A stretch of DNA of 64,000 nt from Akkermansiaceae bacterium (lineage in GTDB: Bacteria > Verrucomicrobiota > Verrucomicrobiia > Verrucomicrobiales > Akkermansiaceae). Positions 9,058-17,840 of this stretch are shown here, piece by piece. Numbering within the stretch: position 1 is the first letter of the stretch; each line of letters begins with the position of its first letter. A model generated the notes under the pieces. That model was not told the DNA's origin. It searched no databases and worked only from the letters and a program-made list of their open reading frames with translations. The stretch spans positions 186,001 to 250,000 of the forward strand of contig JACKQB010000005.1 of assembly GCA_024233115.1 (NCBI GenBank), read 5' to 3'. Both the position numbers and the translations under genes were made by a program.

Positions 9058-11763
9058 ATGAAGAATCATAGCTTTGTAAGCAATGTAATGGCAACTGCCC
9101 TGGTCGTGTCCACACTGACCGGTATACACCTCGCTCTGGTGGCCTCGGCTGCGGAGCAGAAATCTGATATGATCACCGGCATGCCGGGCAAGGCTCTGCG
9201 GATGTGGTACAATGAGCCCGCTCCGGACAGCGATGCTGGCTGGGTCAATGACTCGATCCCAATGGGCAATGGCTACATGGGAGCCAATGTGTTTGGCGGC
9301 CCGGTGACCGACCGCATCCAGATCAGCGAGAACAGCCTCTACGACTGGGCGGACAAAAATACCGGATTCAAACGCCGGGGTCTGAACAACTTTGCCGAGG
9401 TCTATATCGATTTCGGCCACGACAAACATGCCAAGTACCACCGGGAGCTCAATGTGAACCAAGCCGTCTCACAGGTGAAATACCGGCAGGACGGTGTGGA
9501 TTACACGAGGGACTACTTCACCAGCTATCCCGACAAGGTGATGGTGATCCGCCTGGGCGCATCGAAGCCGGGATCCCTGTCGTTCACCCTGCGGCCTACC
9601 ATTCCCTTTATTGGAGAAGGCAAAAAGGGCTCCGTATCGGCAAAGGGCGACACCATCACGCTCTCCGGTGTCATGACTTATTATAACATCCAGTTTGAAG
9701 GTCAGTTCAAGGTCATCCCGAAGGGTGGCAAACTGAAAGCGACTAAAAATTCGATCACCGTTTCAGATGCCGACAGCGCACTGATCCTGATCGCGGTAGG
9801 CACCAACTACCAGCTCGACCCCAAGGTGTTCCTAACAAATGAGCCGACCAAGAAACTCGCAGGTTTTCCCCACCCCCACGCCAAGGTGAGTGGCTACCTG
9901 AACGCTGCGGCTGCAAAGTCCTATGACGAGCTGTTAGCGAACCATCTGGCCGACTACACAGAACTCTACGACCGGGTCAGCCTTGACCTCGGCGCCAAGG
10001 AACCGGCGATCCCGACCAATGAATTGGTCGACGCCTATCCCAAAGGAGCCTCGAGCCGCTACCTTGAAGAGCTCGCGTTCCAGTTCGGACGTTACATGCT
10101 GATTTGCTCCTCCAGGGCAGGCACGCTTCCGCCCCACCTTCAGGGAATCTGGAACGTCTATGCCAGACCTCCGTGGTCGTCCCAGTACCTGCACGATACC
10201 AACGTGCAGATGGCCTACGCACCAGTCTTCTGCGCCAACATGCCGGAACTGTTCGAGTCCTATGCCGACTACTTCAAAGCCTTCGAACCCCGGCAACGTT
10301 TGTATGCCACGCAGTACATCAAACAGTATCACCCCTCGCAACTCGACCCGAACGGTGACAACGGTTGGTCCGGCCCGTTTTGGGCAAACCCCTACAACAT
10401 TCCCGGGAGGTCACCCGTGGCGGGTTTTGGCACCGGTGGCTGGATCGCCCAGATGTTCTGGGACTACTACGACTACACGCGCGATCAGTCGCTACTCGCC
10501 GACACCGTCTATCCCGTGATGTACGAGCAGGCGAACTTCGCCTCCCGCTTTGTCCAGGAGATCGATGGTGCCCTGCTCGCCAAGCCGTCGTCATCGCCGG
10601 AGCAAAAGATTCGGGACACGGTCGGCACCACCTTCGACCAGCAGATGTTTTACGAGAACCACCACAACACCCTGACGGCTGCCAAGATCCTCGGGCGAAC
10701 CGACAGCCGGTTGGCATTGTACAAAAAACAGCTTCCGCTCCTTGACCCGATCCAGATTGGCAAGTCAGGGCAAATCAAGGAATTCCGACAGGAGGAATAC
10801 TATTGCGACTTCACCGGTGCCAAAGGCAAAGGAAAAGGTAAAGGCGGCATCGACCCCCACCACCGACACACCTCCATGCTGTTAGGGTCTTACCCGGGCC
10901 AGTTGATCAACGACTCGACCCCGGCATGGCTTGATGCCGTTAAGAAAACCCTGACCTTACGCACTCGCAAAAGCCATATTGGCTGGGCGCGAGCCGAGCG
11001 GATCGCCTTCTGGGCACGTGTGCATGATGGTGATGAGGCGTACATTTTCTATCAGGATTTGCTCGGTGGAAACTACCTGCACAACCTGTTTAACGACCAC
11101 CGCGGCGGCCCGCTGTTCCAGGCCGACGCAAACTACGGCGCCACCGCCGGGGTGGCGGAAATGCTTCTGCAAAGTCAGGACCACGTGGTGGCTCCACTGG
11201 CGGCGCTGCCCGCTGCCTGGAACGACGGCAGCTATCGTGGCCTGCTGGCACGAGGAAACTTTGAGGTCTCCGCTCAGTGGTCCAATGGCCAGGCGAGCCG
11301 ACTGGAAGTAGTTTCCAAAGTAGGCGGTGTCATGAAGCTGAGATATCCCAACGTCGCCAAGGCGGTTATCAAGACTGCCACAGGACAGACCGTGGAATTT
11401 GCGGCCCAAGGAACCGATCAGGTCAGCATCAAATCCGCCAAGGGGCAGACCTATGTCGTTACCAATATTCCGGCCCACACTCCCGTTGCCGCGCCTTCGG
11501 ATCTCAAGGTTGCCAAGGATCTCAAGACCCAGGTCGGACTCACCTGGACCGGTAGTGCGGATGCCGTGTCATACAACGTGTATCGCGCGGTCGGTAATGC
11601 ACCTGGCTATGAGCAGATCGCCACAGGGGTCAAGGATACCCGTTTAGACTACAAGGCCTCTGGACTGAATCAGATTGAGCAGATCACATTCAAGGTCACC
11701 GCCGTCCGTGCCGATGGACGTGAGAGCCGCGAGGGTGCCACGGTCATCCGGTTGCTGCCCTAA
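9058..11763 (+). CDS. Secreted GH95 glycosidase (alpha-L-fucosidase type)
   Basis: 901 residues with signal peptide TALVVSTLTGIHLALVASAA. The N-terminal beta domain starts with the GH95 motif DSIPMGNGYMGANVFGG. The (alpha/alpha)6 barrel shows SSSPE515, HDTNVQMAYAPVF (residues 379-391) and LFQADANYGATAGVAEMLLQ with Asp690. Compared with the Bifidobacterium AfcA enzyme, E515 corresponds to the general acid and D690 to the conserved Asp. The Asn-x-Asn pair that activates water appears here as D380-T-N382, so its first position differs. The C-terminus (from about residue 815) is a fibronectin type III domain (LKVAKDLKTQVGLTWTGS). A Lys/Gly stretch (GKGKGKGG, near residue 595) is inserted. Expected to invert alpha-1,2-fucosides or related L-sugars outside the cell. 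Confidence 0.93.
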   Translation: MKNHSFVSNVMATALVVSTLTGIHLALVASAAEQKSDMITGMPGKALRMWYNEPAPDSDAGWVNDSIPMGNGYMGANVFGGPVTDRIQISENSLYDWADKNTGFKRRGLNNFAEVYIDFGHDKHAKYHRELNVNQAVSQVKYRQDGVDYTRDYFTSYPDKVMVIRLGASKPGSLSFTLRPTIPFIGEGKKGSVSAKGDTITLSGVMTYYNIQFEGQFKVIPKGGKLKATKNSITVSDADSALILIAVGTNYQLDPKVFLTNEPTKKLAGFPHPHAKVSGYLNAAAAKSYDELLANHLADYTELYDRVSLDLGAKEPAIPTNELVDAYPKGASSRYLEELAFQFGRYMLICSSRAGTLPPHLQGIWNVYARPPWSSQYLHDTNVQMAYAPVFCANMPELFESYADYFKAFEPRQRLYATQYIKQYHPSQLDPNGDNGWSGPFWANPYNIPGRSPVAGFGTGGWIAQMFWDYYDYTRDQSLLADTVYPVMYEQANFASRFVQEIDGALLAKPSSSPEQKIRDTVGTTFDQQMFYENHHNTLTAAKILGRTDSRLALYKKQLPLLDPIQIGKSGQIKEFRQEEYYCDFTGAKGKGKGKGGIDPHHRHTSMLLGSYPGQLINDSTPAWLDAVKKTLTLRTRKSHIGWARAERIAFWARVHDGDEAYIFYQDLLGGNYLHNLFNDHRGGPLFQADANYGATAGVAEMLLQSQDHVVAPLAALPAAWNDGSYRGLLARGNFEVSAQWSNGQASRLEVVSKVGGVMKLRYPNVAKAVIKTATGQTVEFAAQGTDQVSIKSAKGQTYVVTNIPAHTPVAAPSDLKVAKDLKTQVGLTWTGSADAVSYNVYRAVGNAPGYEQIATGVKDTRLDYKASGLNQIEQITFKVTAVRADGRESREGATVIRLLP

Positions 11764-12081
11764 AATGTAGTGGTTGGAACAACAATATAGGGGTGCAAAT
11801 AGAAGTCAGCAACTGTCGTTGGTGGTTTTTTGCGTCGGGCGGTTACACTCTGACTTTTGGTTGCAGTGCTCGTGACTGTTATCTAACCGCTACGCCATTT
11901 CTGTGCCCGCTTCCATGTTGTCCGATTTGGCTTAATCTTTGCTTTTTCCTCCATCTGTTGTGGGTAGCTCGCCAAACGGCTGGTTTGCAAGTAATCCATG
12001 CACCGTCGGTAGCAATATATGCATAGTCAAATGGATGATTTGCCGAGCCTATTGACGCGCTCATGGTTATGTTTGGATAGG
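11764..12081. other. Intergenic, no gene recognised
   Basis: 318 bp between GH95 and the SUMF1-fold gene, AT-rich and without a coding-looking frame. It ends in TTGGATAGGATGAA, the same start context as at 4995-5007. Confidence 0.45.
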
Positions 12082-13515
12082 ATGAAAACGTATGTTTACA
12101 AACATATCCGGGTCCTTGCTACCGTCATCGCATTCGCACCCGCTGTTGGCCTTGCCAATAACTTGCAAATTAGCAACGTATCAATTGTTAACCCATCGGC
12201 TGGCCAGGCCGATATCCAGTTTACCCTCAGCTGGGACAACTCCTGGCATGAAACATGGACCGAGGCCGGTGGCACGATCAGTGTTACCAACTGGGACGCG
12301 GTTTGGATTTTTGCCAAGTACCGTCAAAATGGCGGACTCTGGAAACATGTACACTTCACCGCGACGGGACACACCGCCACTGGAGGAACTGTTATCGAAG
12401 TCCCTCATGATGGTGATGGTGCCCGACCCGGCGCATTTGTCAGGCGTAACGCGACCGGCACGGGCACGGTGACCTGTACCGACATGAAACTGCACGTCGA
12501 TATTGCCGCGGCGGGTCTCCCGTCTGCCGATGATATTGATATCAGCGTCATGGGTATCGAAATGGTTTACATCCCCACGGGAGCCTTCCACCTGGGCTCG
12601 GGAGGGAGCGAACAACAACATTTTCACACAGCTGCAGACACAAACACCACCTATCTTGTGGGCAGCGAAGCGGCTATCACCATGGGGACTGAGACTGGAA
12701 ACCTCAATGCCACTGGTGCCATCACCCATGGCTCCCTTCCCGTCGACTTTCCCAAAGGCTACAAGGCTTTCTACTGCATGAAGTATGAAATCACCGAAGG
12801 TCAATATGTTGATTTTCTGAATTTGTTAGATCCTGGTATTGCGGGGTCTTATTTTCCTGCACAAAGCAACTATCGTCATACCATCACGGCAGCTGCTGGC
12901 GGCGGCTATGAATCTGCGGCACCCGACCGTGCCTGTAGCTATATCGGCAGCTTGAACCGGGCACTGACATATCTCGACTGGGCGGGGCTGCGCCCGATGA
13001 CGGAACTCGAATACGAAAAGGTATGCCGGGGACAAAAACAACCCTGGGTCAATGAATTCCCGTGGGGTAATACCACCGTCACTAACATCACAGGCTTCGA
13101 CGGCACGGATGGCAGCGGCACTGAAACAGCAATTCCCACCAACACTAACGCACATCTCTCCGAGGGTGTGTCAGGGCCTGTGCGGGCTGGCATCTTTGCA
13201 ACCGACACAACCACCCGGGAGCAGGCAGGAGCCGGATACTACGGGGTGATGGAACTTGGCGGCAACCTTTGGGAATTTGTTGTCTCTGTAGCCAGATCAC
13301 AGGGACTCCCGTTTTCGGGGGCGCATGGCGATGGTGATGAATACACTGGCTATGGAAACCAGTGGCCAGACAGCAGTTACGCGTATGCGAGAAGAGGTAG
13401 TAGCTTCTATGCCGGCTGGCAAGCTGCCCGCACGTCTCACCGAAACGATGGCAATACGACAGCCGAGAACGCGGAATCCGGTGCCCGTGGTGTTCGCACA
13501 GCCCCCAACCCATAA
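12082..13515 (+). CDS. Secreted SUMF1/formylglycine-generating-enzyme-fold protein
   Basis: 477 residues from ATG 12082, chosen because it gives signal peptide YKHIRVLATVIAFAPAVGLA. Residues about 20-150 form a beta-rich domain (QISNVSIVNPSAGQADIQFTLSW) common in secreted Verrucomicrobia proteins. A SUMF1/FGE C-type-lectin fold follows: MGIEMVYIPTGAFHLGS, KYEITEGQYVDFLN, LRPMTELEYEKVCRG, GVMELGGNLWEFV and the end RRGSSFYAGWQAARTSHRND. The catalytic cysteines of true FGE in the last block are absent, so it is unlikely to activate sulfatases; a binding or matrix role is inferred. The next gene starts 6 bp after its stop, so the two form an operon. Confidence 0.88.
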   Translation: MKTYVYKHIRVLATVIAFAPAVGLANNLQISNVSIVNPSAGQADIQFTLSWDNSWHETWTEAGGTISVTNWDAVWIFAKYRQNGGLWKHVHFTATGHTATGGTVIEVPHDGDGARPGAFVRRNATGTGTVTCTDMKLHVDIAAAGLPSADDIDISVMGIEMVYIPTGAFHLGSGGSEQQHFHTAADTNTTYLVGSEAAITMGTETGNLNATGAITHGSLPVDFPKGYKAFYCMKYEITEGQYVDFLNLLDPGIAGSYFPAQSNYRHTITAAAGGGYESAAPDRACSYIGSLNRALTYLDWAGLRPMTELEYEKVCRGQKQPWVNEFPWGNTTVTNITGFDGTDGSGTETAIPTNTNAHLSEGVSGPVRAGIFATDTTTREQAGAGYYGVMELGGNLWEFVVSVARSQGLPFSGAHGDGDEYTGYGNQWPDSSYAYARRGSSFYAGWQAARTSHRNDGNTTAENAESGARGVRTAPNP

Positions 13516-13520
13516 CAGTC

Positions 13521-14204
13521 ATGAAAACATCGATGATATTGTGGGCAACCATCGCGGCCCCCTGGATGATCACCGCCGCTCCTGACGACCGATTTTTTGG
13601 CGGCTCAGGTGACGGGGTCGATCGCGCGGTTTACACCGCTTACACACAGCCCGTTGGTGGCCAGTATGGACGCTTTGTTGGCAGCGGAGGCTATGATGGT
13701 TATGACTCGGCGGACTACTCAGTCTACACACCACCCGTCGGGGGTAGTTCCGGCCGCTTTGTCGGCGGCTCCTACGACGGCCATGCCATGATGGCCCTGC
13801 ACGGCATTCCCAATCCCCTCGCAGGAGACGATGACGGCGATGGGGTTCCCGACTGGTGGGAGAGCTTCCATTATAAAAGCCTGACCCTTGCCGATGCCGA
13901 TACGGACATCGATGAAGACGGTCGCGGCAGTTACTTTGAATACGTCTCGGACACCGATCCGAACGACAAGGCCTCCCTATTAACAGTCATCACCTTCCAA
14001 CACGAGGATACGGTTCTTTTCAGCTTTGGCACCACATCGGCCAACCGACTCTACTGGCTCGAAACCTCGACCACGCTGCAACCCGGCAGCTGGACCCCGC
14101 TCACCTCTCCCAGGGTGATTGGTAACGGCGGTATCATGGAGCTCTCCACACCTAACATTTGGACCACCGACCACTTTTTCCGCATTGGTATTGCTGTGGA
14201 ATAG
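13521..14204 (+). CDS. Secreted GRFVGG-repeat protein with a thrombospondin-3-type calcium site
   Basis: 227 residues with a short signal peptide (MILWATIAAPWMITAAP). The mature N-terminus has two imperfect ~30-residue repeats: VYTAYTQPVGGQYGRFVG then SVYTPPVGGSSGRFVGGSYDG. Next comes DDDGDGVPDWWESFHY with DADTDIDEDGRGSYFEY, a calcium-binding thrombospondin type 3 pair often seen before a short beta domain in Verrucomicrobia. The C-terminal part (LYWLETSTTLQPGSWTPL ... FFRIGIAVE) is a small beta domain also found at the end of the CotH protein at 27248. Function is unknown; it is co-transcribed with the SUMF1-fold gene, so the two probably act together at the surface. Confidence 0.8.
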   Translation: MKTSMILWATIAAPWMITAAPDDRFFGGSGDGVDRAVYTAYTQPVGGQYGRFVGSGGYDGYDSADYSVYTPPVGGSSGRFVGGSYDGHAMMALHGIPNPLAGDDDGDGVPDWWESFHYKSLTLADADTDIDEDGRGSYFEYVSDTDPNDKASLLTVITFQHEDTVLFSFGTTSANRLYWLETSTTLQPGSWTPLTSPRVIGNGGIMELSTPNIWTTDHFFRIGIAVE

Positions 14205-14936
14205 CAATACCAAACCTCTATGTTGTGCATTCTCATTCCGGGTGTGGTGATGTTTGAACAGTTTTAGGCATCTCTCCCCCCCCGGCGGGATAACATCTGT
14301 ATCTTCATGTTCACCACGAGGTTTCGCCGTATGTTGTCAGTGGAGGTGATCTAGCTTATTTTTAAAAATGCACTCTGCACATATTGCGTAAAGCTGCGCA
14401 TATACTGCTGGTTAACAGGGGGAGAATTGTCATGAGTGTATGTTTTAGCCAAGTGGACAGGATTTGATTTTCAGGTGGTGCATTCGTAAGTGTCGTGAGC
14501 GTTAGATGCCCGGTTGGTATGGCTTATCACCTTTACGCACCATTTTTGTATGACCCGTTTTTTTTGCATCAACCAATCATACAACAGTCGTCACACCATC
14601 AGAAGTGCCAGGCTCGGGCAAATAACTGTGGTAAAAAATTTACTTGGCACGGAATGTTAGGATGCTAAATGTTTAAGCTTGATGAAAAATCAGTCAATAT
14701 TGACAAAGTGGGTAGCAGCCCGCCCCTTTGCTCTTTCATGGGGCAGTCAATCGCAATTCTGATTTTAGGACTCCTTATTAGCCTCCCGCTATTCCCGCCC
14801 GACTCTCGTAACACCCCATGACAGCTCCTCCGCACTTGTCCAAGAAGCAAATTTCCAGCAATTGGAAATGATGATAACCAAGGCCCTGGCGAGATGCCTC
14901 AAATCACGCCAATCACCCTAAACAACAACTAACAAC
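14205..14936. other. Long AT-rich intergenic region
   Basis: About 730 bp without a convincing coding frame. It contains runs of T and A but no recognised RNA, repeat or operator. Either a decayed region or an extended regulatory region before the PEP-CTERM cluster. Confidence 0.4.
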
Positions 14937-15394
14937 ATGAATAAAACAATAGCCCATACAATTCTGAGCTTTTTACTCGTTCAGGCTGCCCATTCCCAAA
15001 ATTACCTGTATTCTTTTGGCGAGTCGCTACAGCCTGGCGGAATCACGCTGGCGAATGGAACGGTAATGCAAGGGTCTGTCATCACTGGTGGCACAGGCAA
15101 TCCTGGCAACAATCACGGAATTTCCCATCAAAGCTCTCCCGCTCAAGCAGGGGGCGACTTCACGGGGACGGTTTTCTCATCGCCGAATGCTTCCACTCCT
15201 GCCACGGCCATGGATCAAGTGTATCTGATGACCCGTATTGAGGCCGATCCACGACAGAGCGTGGAACAGGGGGCGAATCTGGATCACGTCAACTATGTGG
15301 GGTTTCACATTTCATTTTCCCAACCCACCATGTTCTATGATTTTTACGGATTGGCTTTGGTGGGCTTGCCTTGCTGACAAGACGTAGTCGATAA
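14937..15394 (+). pseudogene. PEP-CTERM gene with internal deletion and out-of-frame tail
   Basis: The N-terminal ~140 codons read as a secreted protein: signal peptide AHTILSFLLVQAAHSQ, then Gly/Ser-rich beta sequence to VGFHISFSQPTMFYDFYG. The frame then runs into TGA at 15375. In another frame, from about 15350, the sequence reads IGFGGLALLTRRSR and stops at TAA 15392-15394. This is exactly the hydrophobic-plus-Arg end of a PEP-CTERM signal. The middle of the protein, including the PEP motif, is missing and the join is out of frame. The simplest reading is an internal deletion. Confidence 0.7.
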
Positions 15395-15743
15395 TCGGGC
15401 CAGACGAGAAGCGAACAAGCGTGTGGGCATCGGCCGCCCATACGCGCCGCCGCCGTTGAGGTGGTAGCACGATAGCTAGGGCCGCTCGGGGAAAACCGGC
15501 AACGACAGCCCTGGCCTCCCCACCCGCTCATTGCCGGCACCGGTGAGCGCTTTACTGTTTCAACACGGGTATAGGTGCTTGTTTCCCCCGTATAATTTTC
15601 CGGCTTTTTTCTTGTCATTTCCGGGCGGCATAAGTCATAGTTCTTGAAGCTAGCTGGGTGGACAGACGGTCAGCCGCCATGGCAACCAAAGCTCGATGAC
15701 GAGATACAACAGACAATCAGCACACATAAGCATACAATACGAG
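15395..15743. other. Intergenic, no gene recognised
   Basis: About 350 bp of GC-rich sequence after the damaged PEP-CTERM gene. No repeat or coding-looking frame was identified. Confidence 0.4.
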
Positions 15744-16379
15744 ATGAAAGGAATTAGTATATTATTGGCATTGCCTTTGATGGTGGGAATGGCGCAGGCA
15801 AGTGCGGTGATCACTCCCACGGCAGTCATGGCATCATCAAGTTATCCTTTGGCATACCGCCAGGCCGAACTGACCATCTCCGACTCCGGGATGAGTTTCG
15901 ATGGCTCCACCACAGCAGCCAACTTACATACCTACACGTATACCAGAAGCTTCAATGAATTCTGGCATGCGAACGAAGCACCGGCAGGCGTCTATATCGA
16001 GTTTGACCTCGGTGGTGATTATACCTTGGAAACCATGGTCGTATGGAATTACCAGCCCCTCGCCTCATATCCAGGTGAGGTGTCACGCGGCTTCAAGCAG
16101 TTTGACATGGTGCTTCTCGATAGTGGTGGTGGTACGATTGCAACCTTCAACGACATTATCATTGCGCAGGCGGTGGCTCAAAATTTCATGCCCGGCGAGA
16201 TCGTTGACTTTGCAGACACCGCTGGCGTCCGGAAAGTGAGGCTTGAGCTTGACAGCAACTACGACGGAAGTAACTACGCCGGATTGACGAGAGTGCGTTT
16301 CACCGGTGTTCCCGAGCCTGGCAGCATGGTTCTTCTTGGACTCGGTGGCATGATGGCACTCGGCCGCCGCCGGCGCTAA
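15744..16379 (+). CDS. PEP-CTERM protein with discoidin-like domain
   Basis: 211 residues from ATG 15744 (MKGISILLALPLMVGMAQASA signal peptide). The middle resembles an F5/8-type C or galactose-binding fold: GVYIEFDLGGDYTLETMVVWNYQP ... VRKVRLELDSNYDGSNYAGLTRVRF. The C-terminus is a PEP-CTERM sorting signal, GVPEPGSMVLLGLGGMMALGRRRR. Such proteins are exported by Sec, cut by an exosortase and anchored or released. Sugar binding is an inference from the fold. A terminator hairpin follows at 16412. Confidence 0.88.
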   Translation: MKGISILLALPLMVGMAQASAVITPTAVMASSSYPLAYRQAELTISDSGMSFDGSTTAANLHTYTYTRSFNEFWHANEAPAGVYIEFDLGGDYTLETMVVWNYQPLASYPGEVSRGFKQFDMVLLDSGGGTIATFNDIIIAQAVAQNFMPGEIVDFADTAGVRKVRLELDSNYDGSNYAGLTRVRFTGVPEPGSMVLLGLGGMMALGRRRR

Positions 16380-16411
16380 TACGCGCTAAAGAACTCTTCC
16401 CAGAATGATTT

Positions 16412-16439
16412 AAACGGCCCCGCGAAACCGGGGTCGTTT
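16412..16439 (+). terminator. Terminator-like hairpin after PEP-CTERM gene
   Basis: Arms AAACGGCCCCG (16412-16422) and CGGGGTCGTTT (16429-16439) pair over 11 bp with one G-U. The downstream T run is weak (TTTGCTTT). Confidence 0.6.
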
Positions 16440-16562
16440 GCTTTGGTAGTGGAGTGTTTTCAGTATGATGACCTACACCAGCCCAATCATAGACGATGGT
16501 TCCATTGTATGATTGATGCGAATGGGTCAATCATCCCGTGCTTGGTCGGCCAGTCACCCATA

Positions 16563-16764
16563 CTGGGCGATCAAGCTCGGGGTTTTTTACCGCGAAATAC
16601 CAAACACGCGAAAAAGAGGATGTTTTCAGGTGCATTTCTACAGACCTTACCGAAACCCTCATTGAGAGTTGCTCTGTGTAAGGTATCAGGATATGCAAAT
16701 TTCGCGTATTTCGCGGTCTCATCAAAACTCTCTTTGTTAATTTCTCCCGAGCTTGATCGCCCAG
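16563..16764 (+). mobile_element. MITE-like element, copy 1, with 10-bp target duplication
   Basis: A 202-bp non-coding element bounded by 19-bp terminal inverted repeats CTGGGCGATCAAGCTCGGG (16563-16581) and its complement (16746-16764). The same 10 bp, GTCACCCATA, directly flanks both ends (16553-16562 and 16765-16774), as expected of a target-site duplication. Inside are inverted CGCGAAATAC-type subrepeats. The element at 49326-49535 is a close copy in the opposite orientation. It carries no gene, so a transposase must act from elsewhere. It ends 23 bp before the -35 box of the next PEP-CTERM gene. Confidence 0.88.
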
Positions 16765-16787
16765 GTCACCCATACTGAAATTTGCAC

Positions 16788-16816
16788 TTGACGAGTGCGC
16801 CTGGGTTGCCTTTAAA
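16788..16816 (+). promoter_or_regulatory. Predicted sigma-70 promoter of PEP-CTERM gene 16827
   Basis: TTGACG (16788-16793), a 17-bp spacer, then TTTAAA (16811-16816), followed within about 10 bp by the ATG region. Very short leader. The MITE lies immediately upstream. Confidence 0.5.
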
Positions 16817-16826
16817 CTTAGATGAT

Positions 16827-17549
16827 ATGTCCTTGAAATTCTTCGCACTTTTACCCCTGTTGCCATTTGCAATCGGCTCCGCCCATGCCGCTACCATCAT
16901 TGATTTTGATTTCTCCGGCGTCGATGGCTCTTCCTCTCATACTAAATCCAGTTTCGAGATCACAACCACAGACACCATCGACCCCAATCTGACCTTGGTC
17001 GAGGGCATCAATGTGAAAAACGACTCGGTCTTAAACTTCACCGTTAGTGGAGGCGCCGCCACCAACGATCTGAATCTCAGCAACTGGGGAGGCGGCAGCC
17101 CTGGCAACCTCACGAACGCCATCAATGGCAACCGCTATTTCTCTTTTTTCATCCAGGCTGCTAGTGGATATCAGCTGAACCTCAACGGTGCCACCCTCTC
17201 CACAACGCTGCGCCGTAATGGCAGTGCGGCGCCACAAGACTACGCCTTCACGGCCGTTGTCGCCCCGGCCAATGACAACGACCTTTCTGCCTCCGACCAG
17301 ATTGGCTCTGCGGGCAACTACACAAACACAAGTACACACACATACTCCGTTACCTTCTCCGGCAGCCAGTGGGACGGCATCACAGATGAAGTCGAGGTTC
17401 GCCTTTATGGCTACACGGCAACAACCGGTAACACCCATTTCAGCGATCTGGTGATCGACAACGGTTCCGTCACACTTATCCCGGAACCAACATCCACCCT
17501 GCTCCTCGGACTCGGTGGCGTGCTTACCCTGCTCCGCCGCAAACGTTAA
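16827..17549 (+). CDS. PEP-CTERM protein
   Basis: 240 residues from ATG 16827 (MSLKFFALLPLLPFAIGSAHA signal peptide). The mature region is Ser/Thr/Asn/Gly-rich and predicted beta (TIIDFDFSGVDGSSSHTKS, SGSQWDGITDEVEVRLYG), with no catalytic motif. It ends IPEPTSTLLLGLGGVLTLLRRKR, a PEP-CTERM signal with isoleucine before PEP. Function unknown beyond surface or matrix sorting. The MITE copy sits just upstream of its predicted promoter. Confidence 0.87.
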   Translation: MSLKFFALLPLLPFAIGSAHAATIIDFDFSGVDGSSSHTKSSFEITTTDTIDPNLTLVEGINVKNDSVLNFTVSGGAATNDLNLSNWGGGSPGNLTNAINGNRYFSFFIQAASGYQLNLNGATLSTTLRRNGSAAPQDYAFTAVVAPANDNDLSASDQIGSAGNYTNTSTHTYSVTFSGSQWDGITDEVEVRLYGYTATTGNTHFSDLVIDNGSVTLIPEPTSTLLLGLGGVLTLLRRKR

Positions 17550-17784
17550 CTGGAGCCAAACCCGTCGTCTGGAACCCTGTTCCGTGGCATGGTATGGGCG
17601 GGTTCATGAAGTTAACGGGGAGGCGCGAGTGTGACTGCGCCATATTGCACCAATCATCACAGGGTTGTTCCGCTAAGAGGGATTCTGCTGGTTTTTGAGA
17701 TATGTATACAGCGGAGCTCTCCCAATATCACAGCTCGGTCCCTTTATGGCACCTTCCCCCGAATGCGCCCATTCGGTTGTACGT

Positions 17785-17820
17785 AAAAAATCTGCTTTCG
17801 ACGAAGTATCAAAAGCAGAT
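17785..17820 (-). terminator. Rho-independent terminator for minus-strand PEP-CTERM gene
   Basis: Arms ATCTGCTTT (17790-17798) and AAAGCAGAT (17812-17820) pair over 9 bp. On the minus strand a T run follows (complement of the A run at 17785-17790). Confidence 0.75.
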
Positions 17821-17840
17821 GTAATGAGGTGGTGGGTGGA

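Noticed and set aside
12082..13515. SUMF1-fold protein as a diversity-generating retroelement target
   Set aside because: The C-terminal block RRGSSFYAGWQAARTSHRND resembles such variable regions, but no reverse transcriptase or template repeat is in the window.
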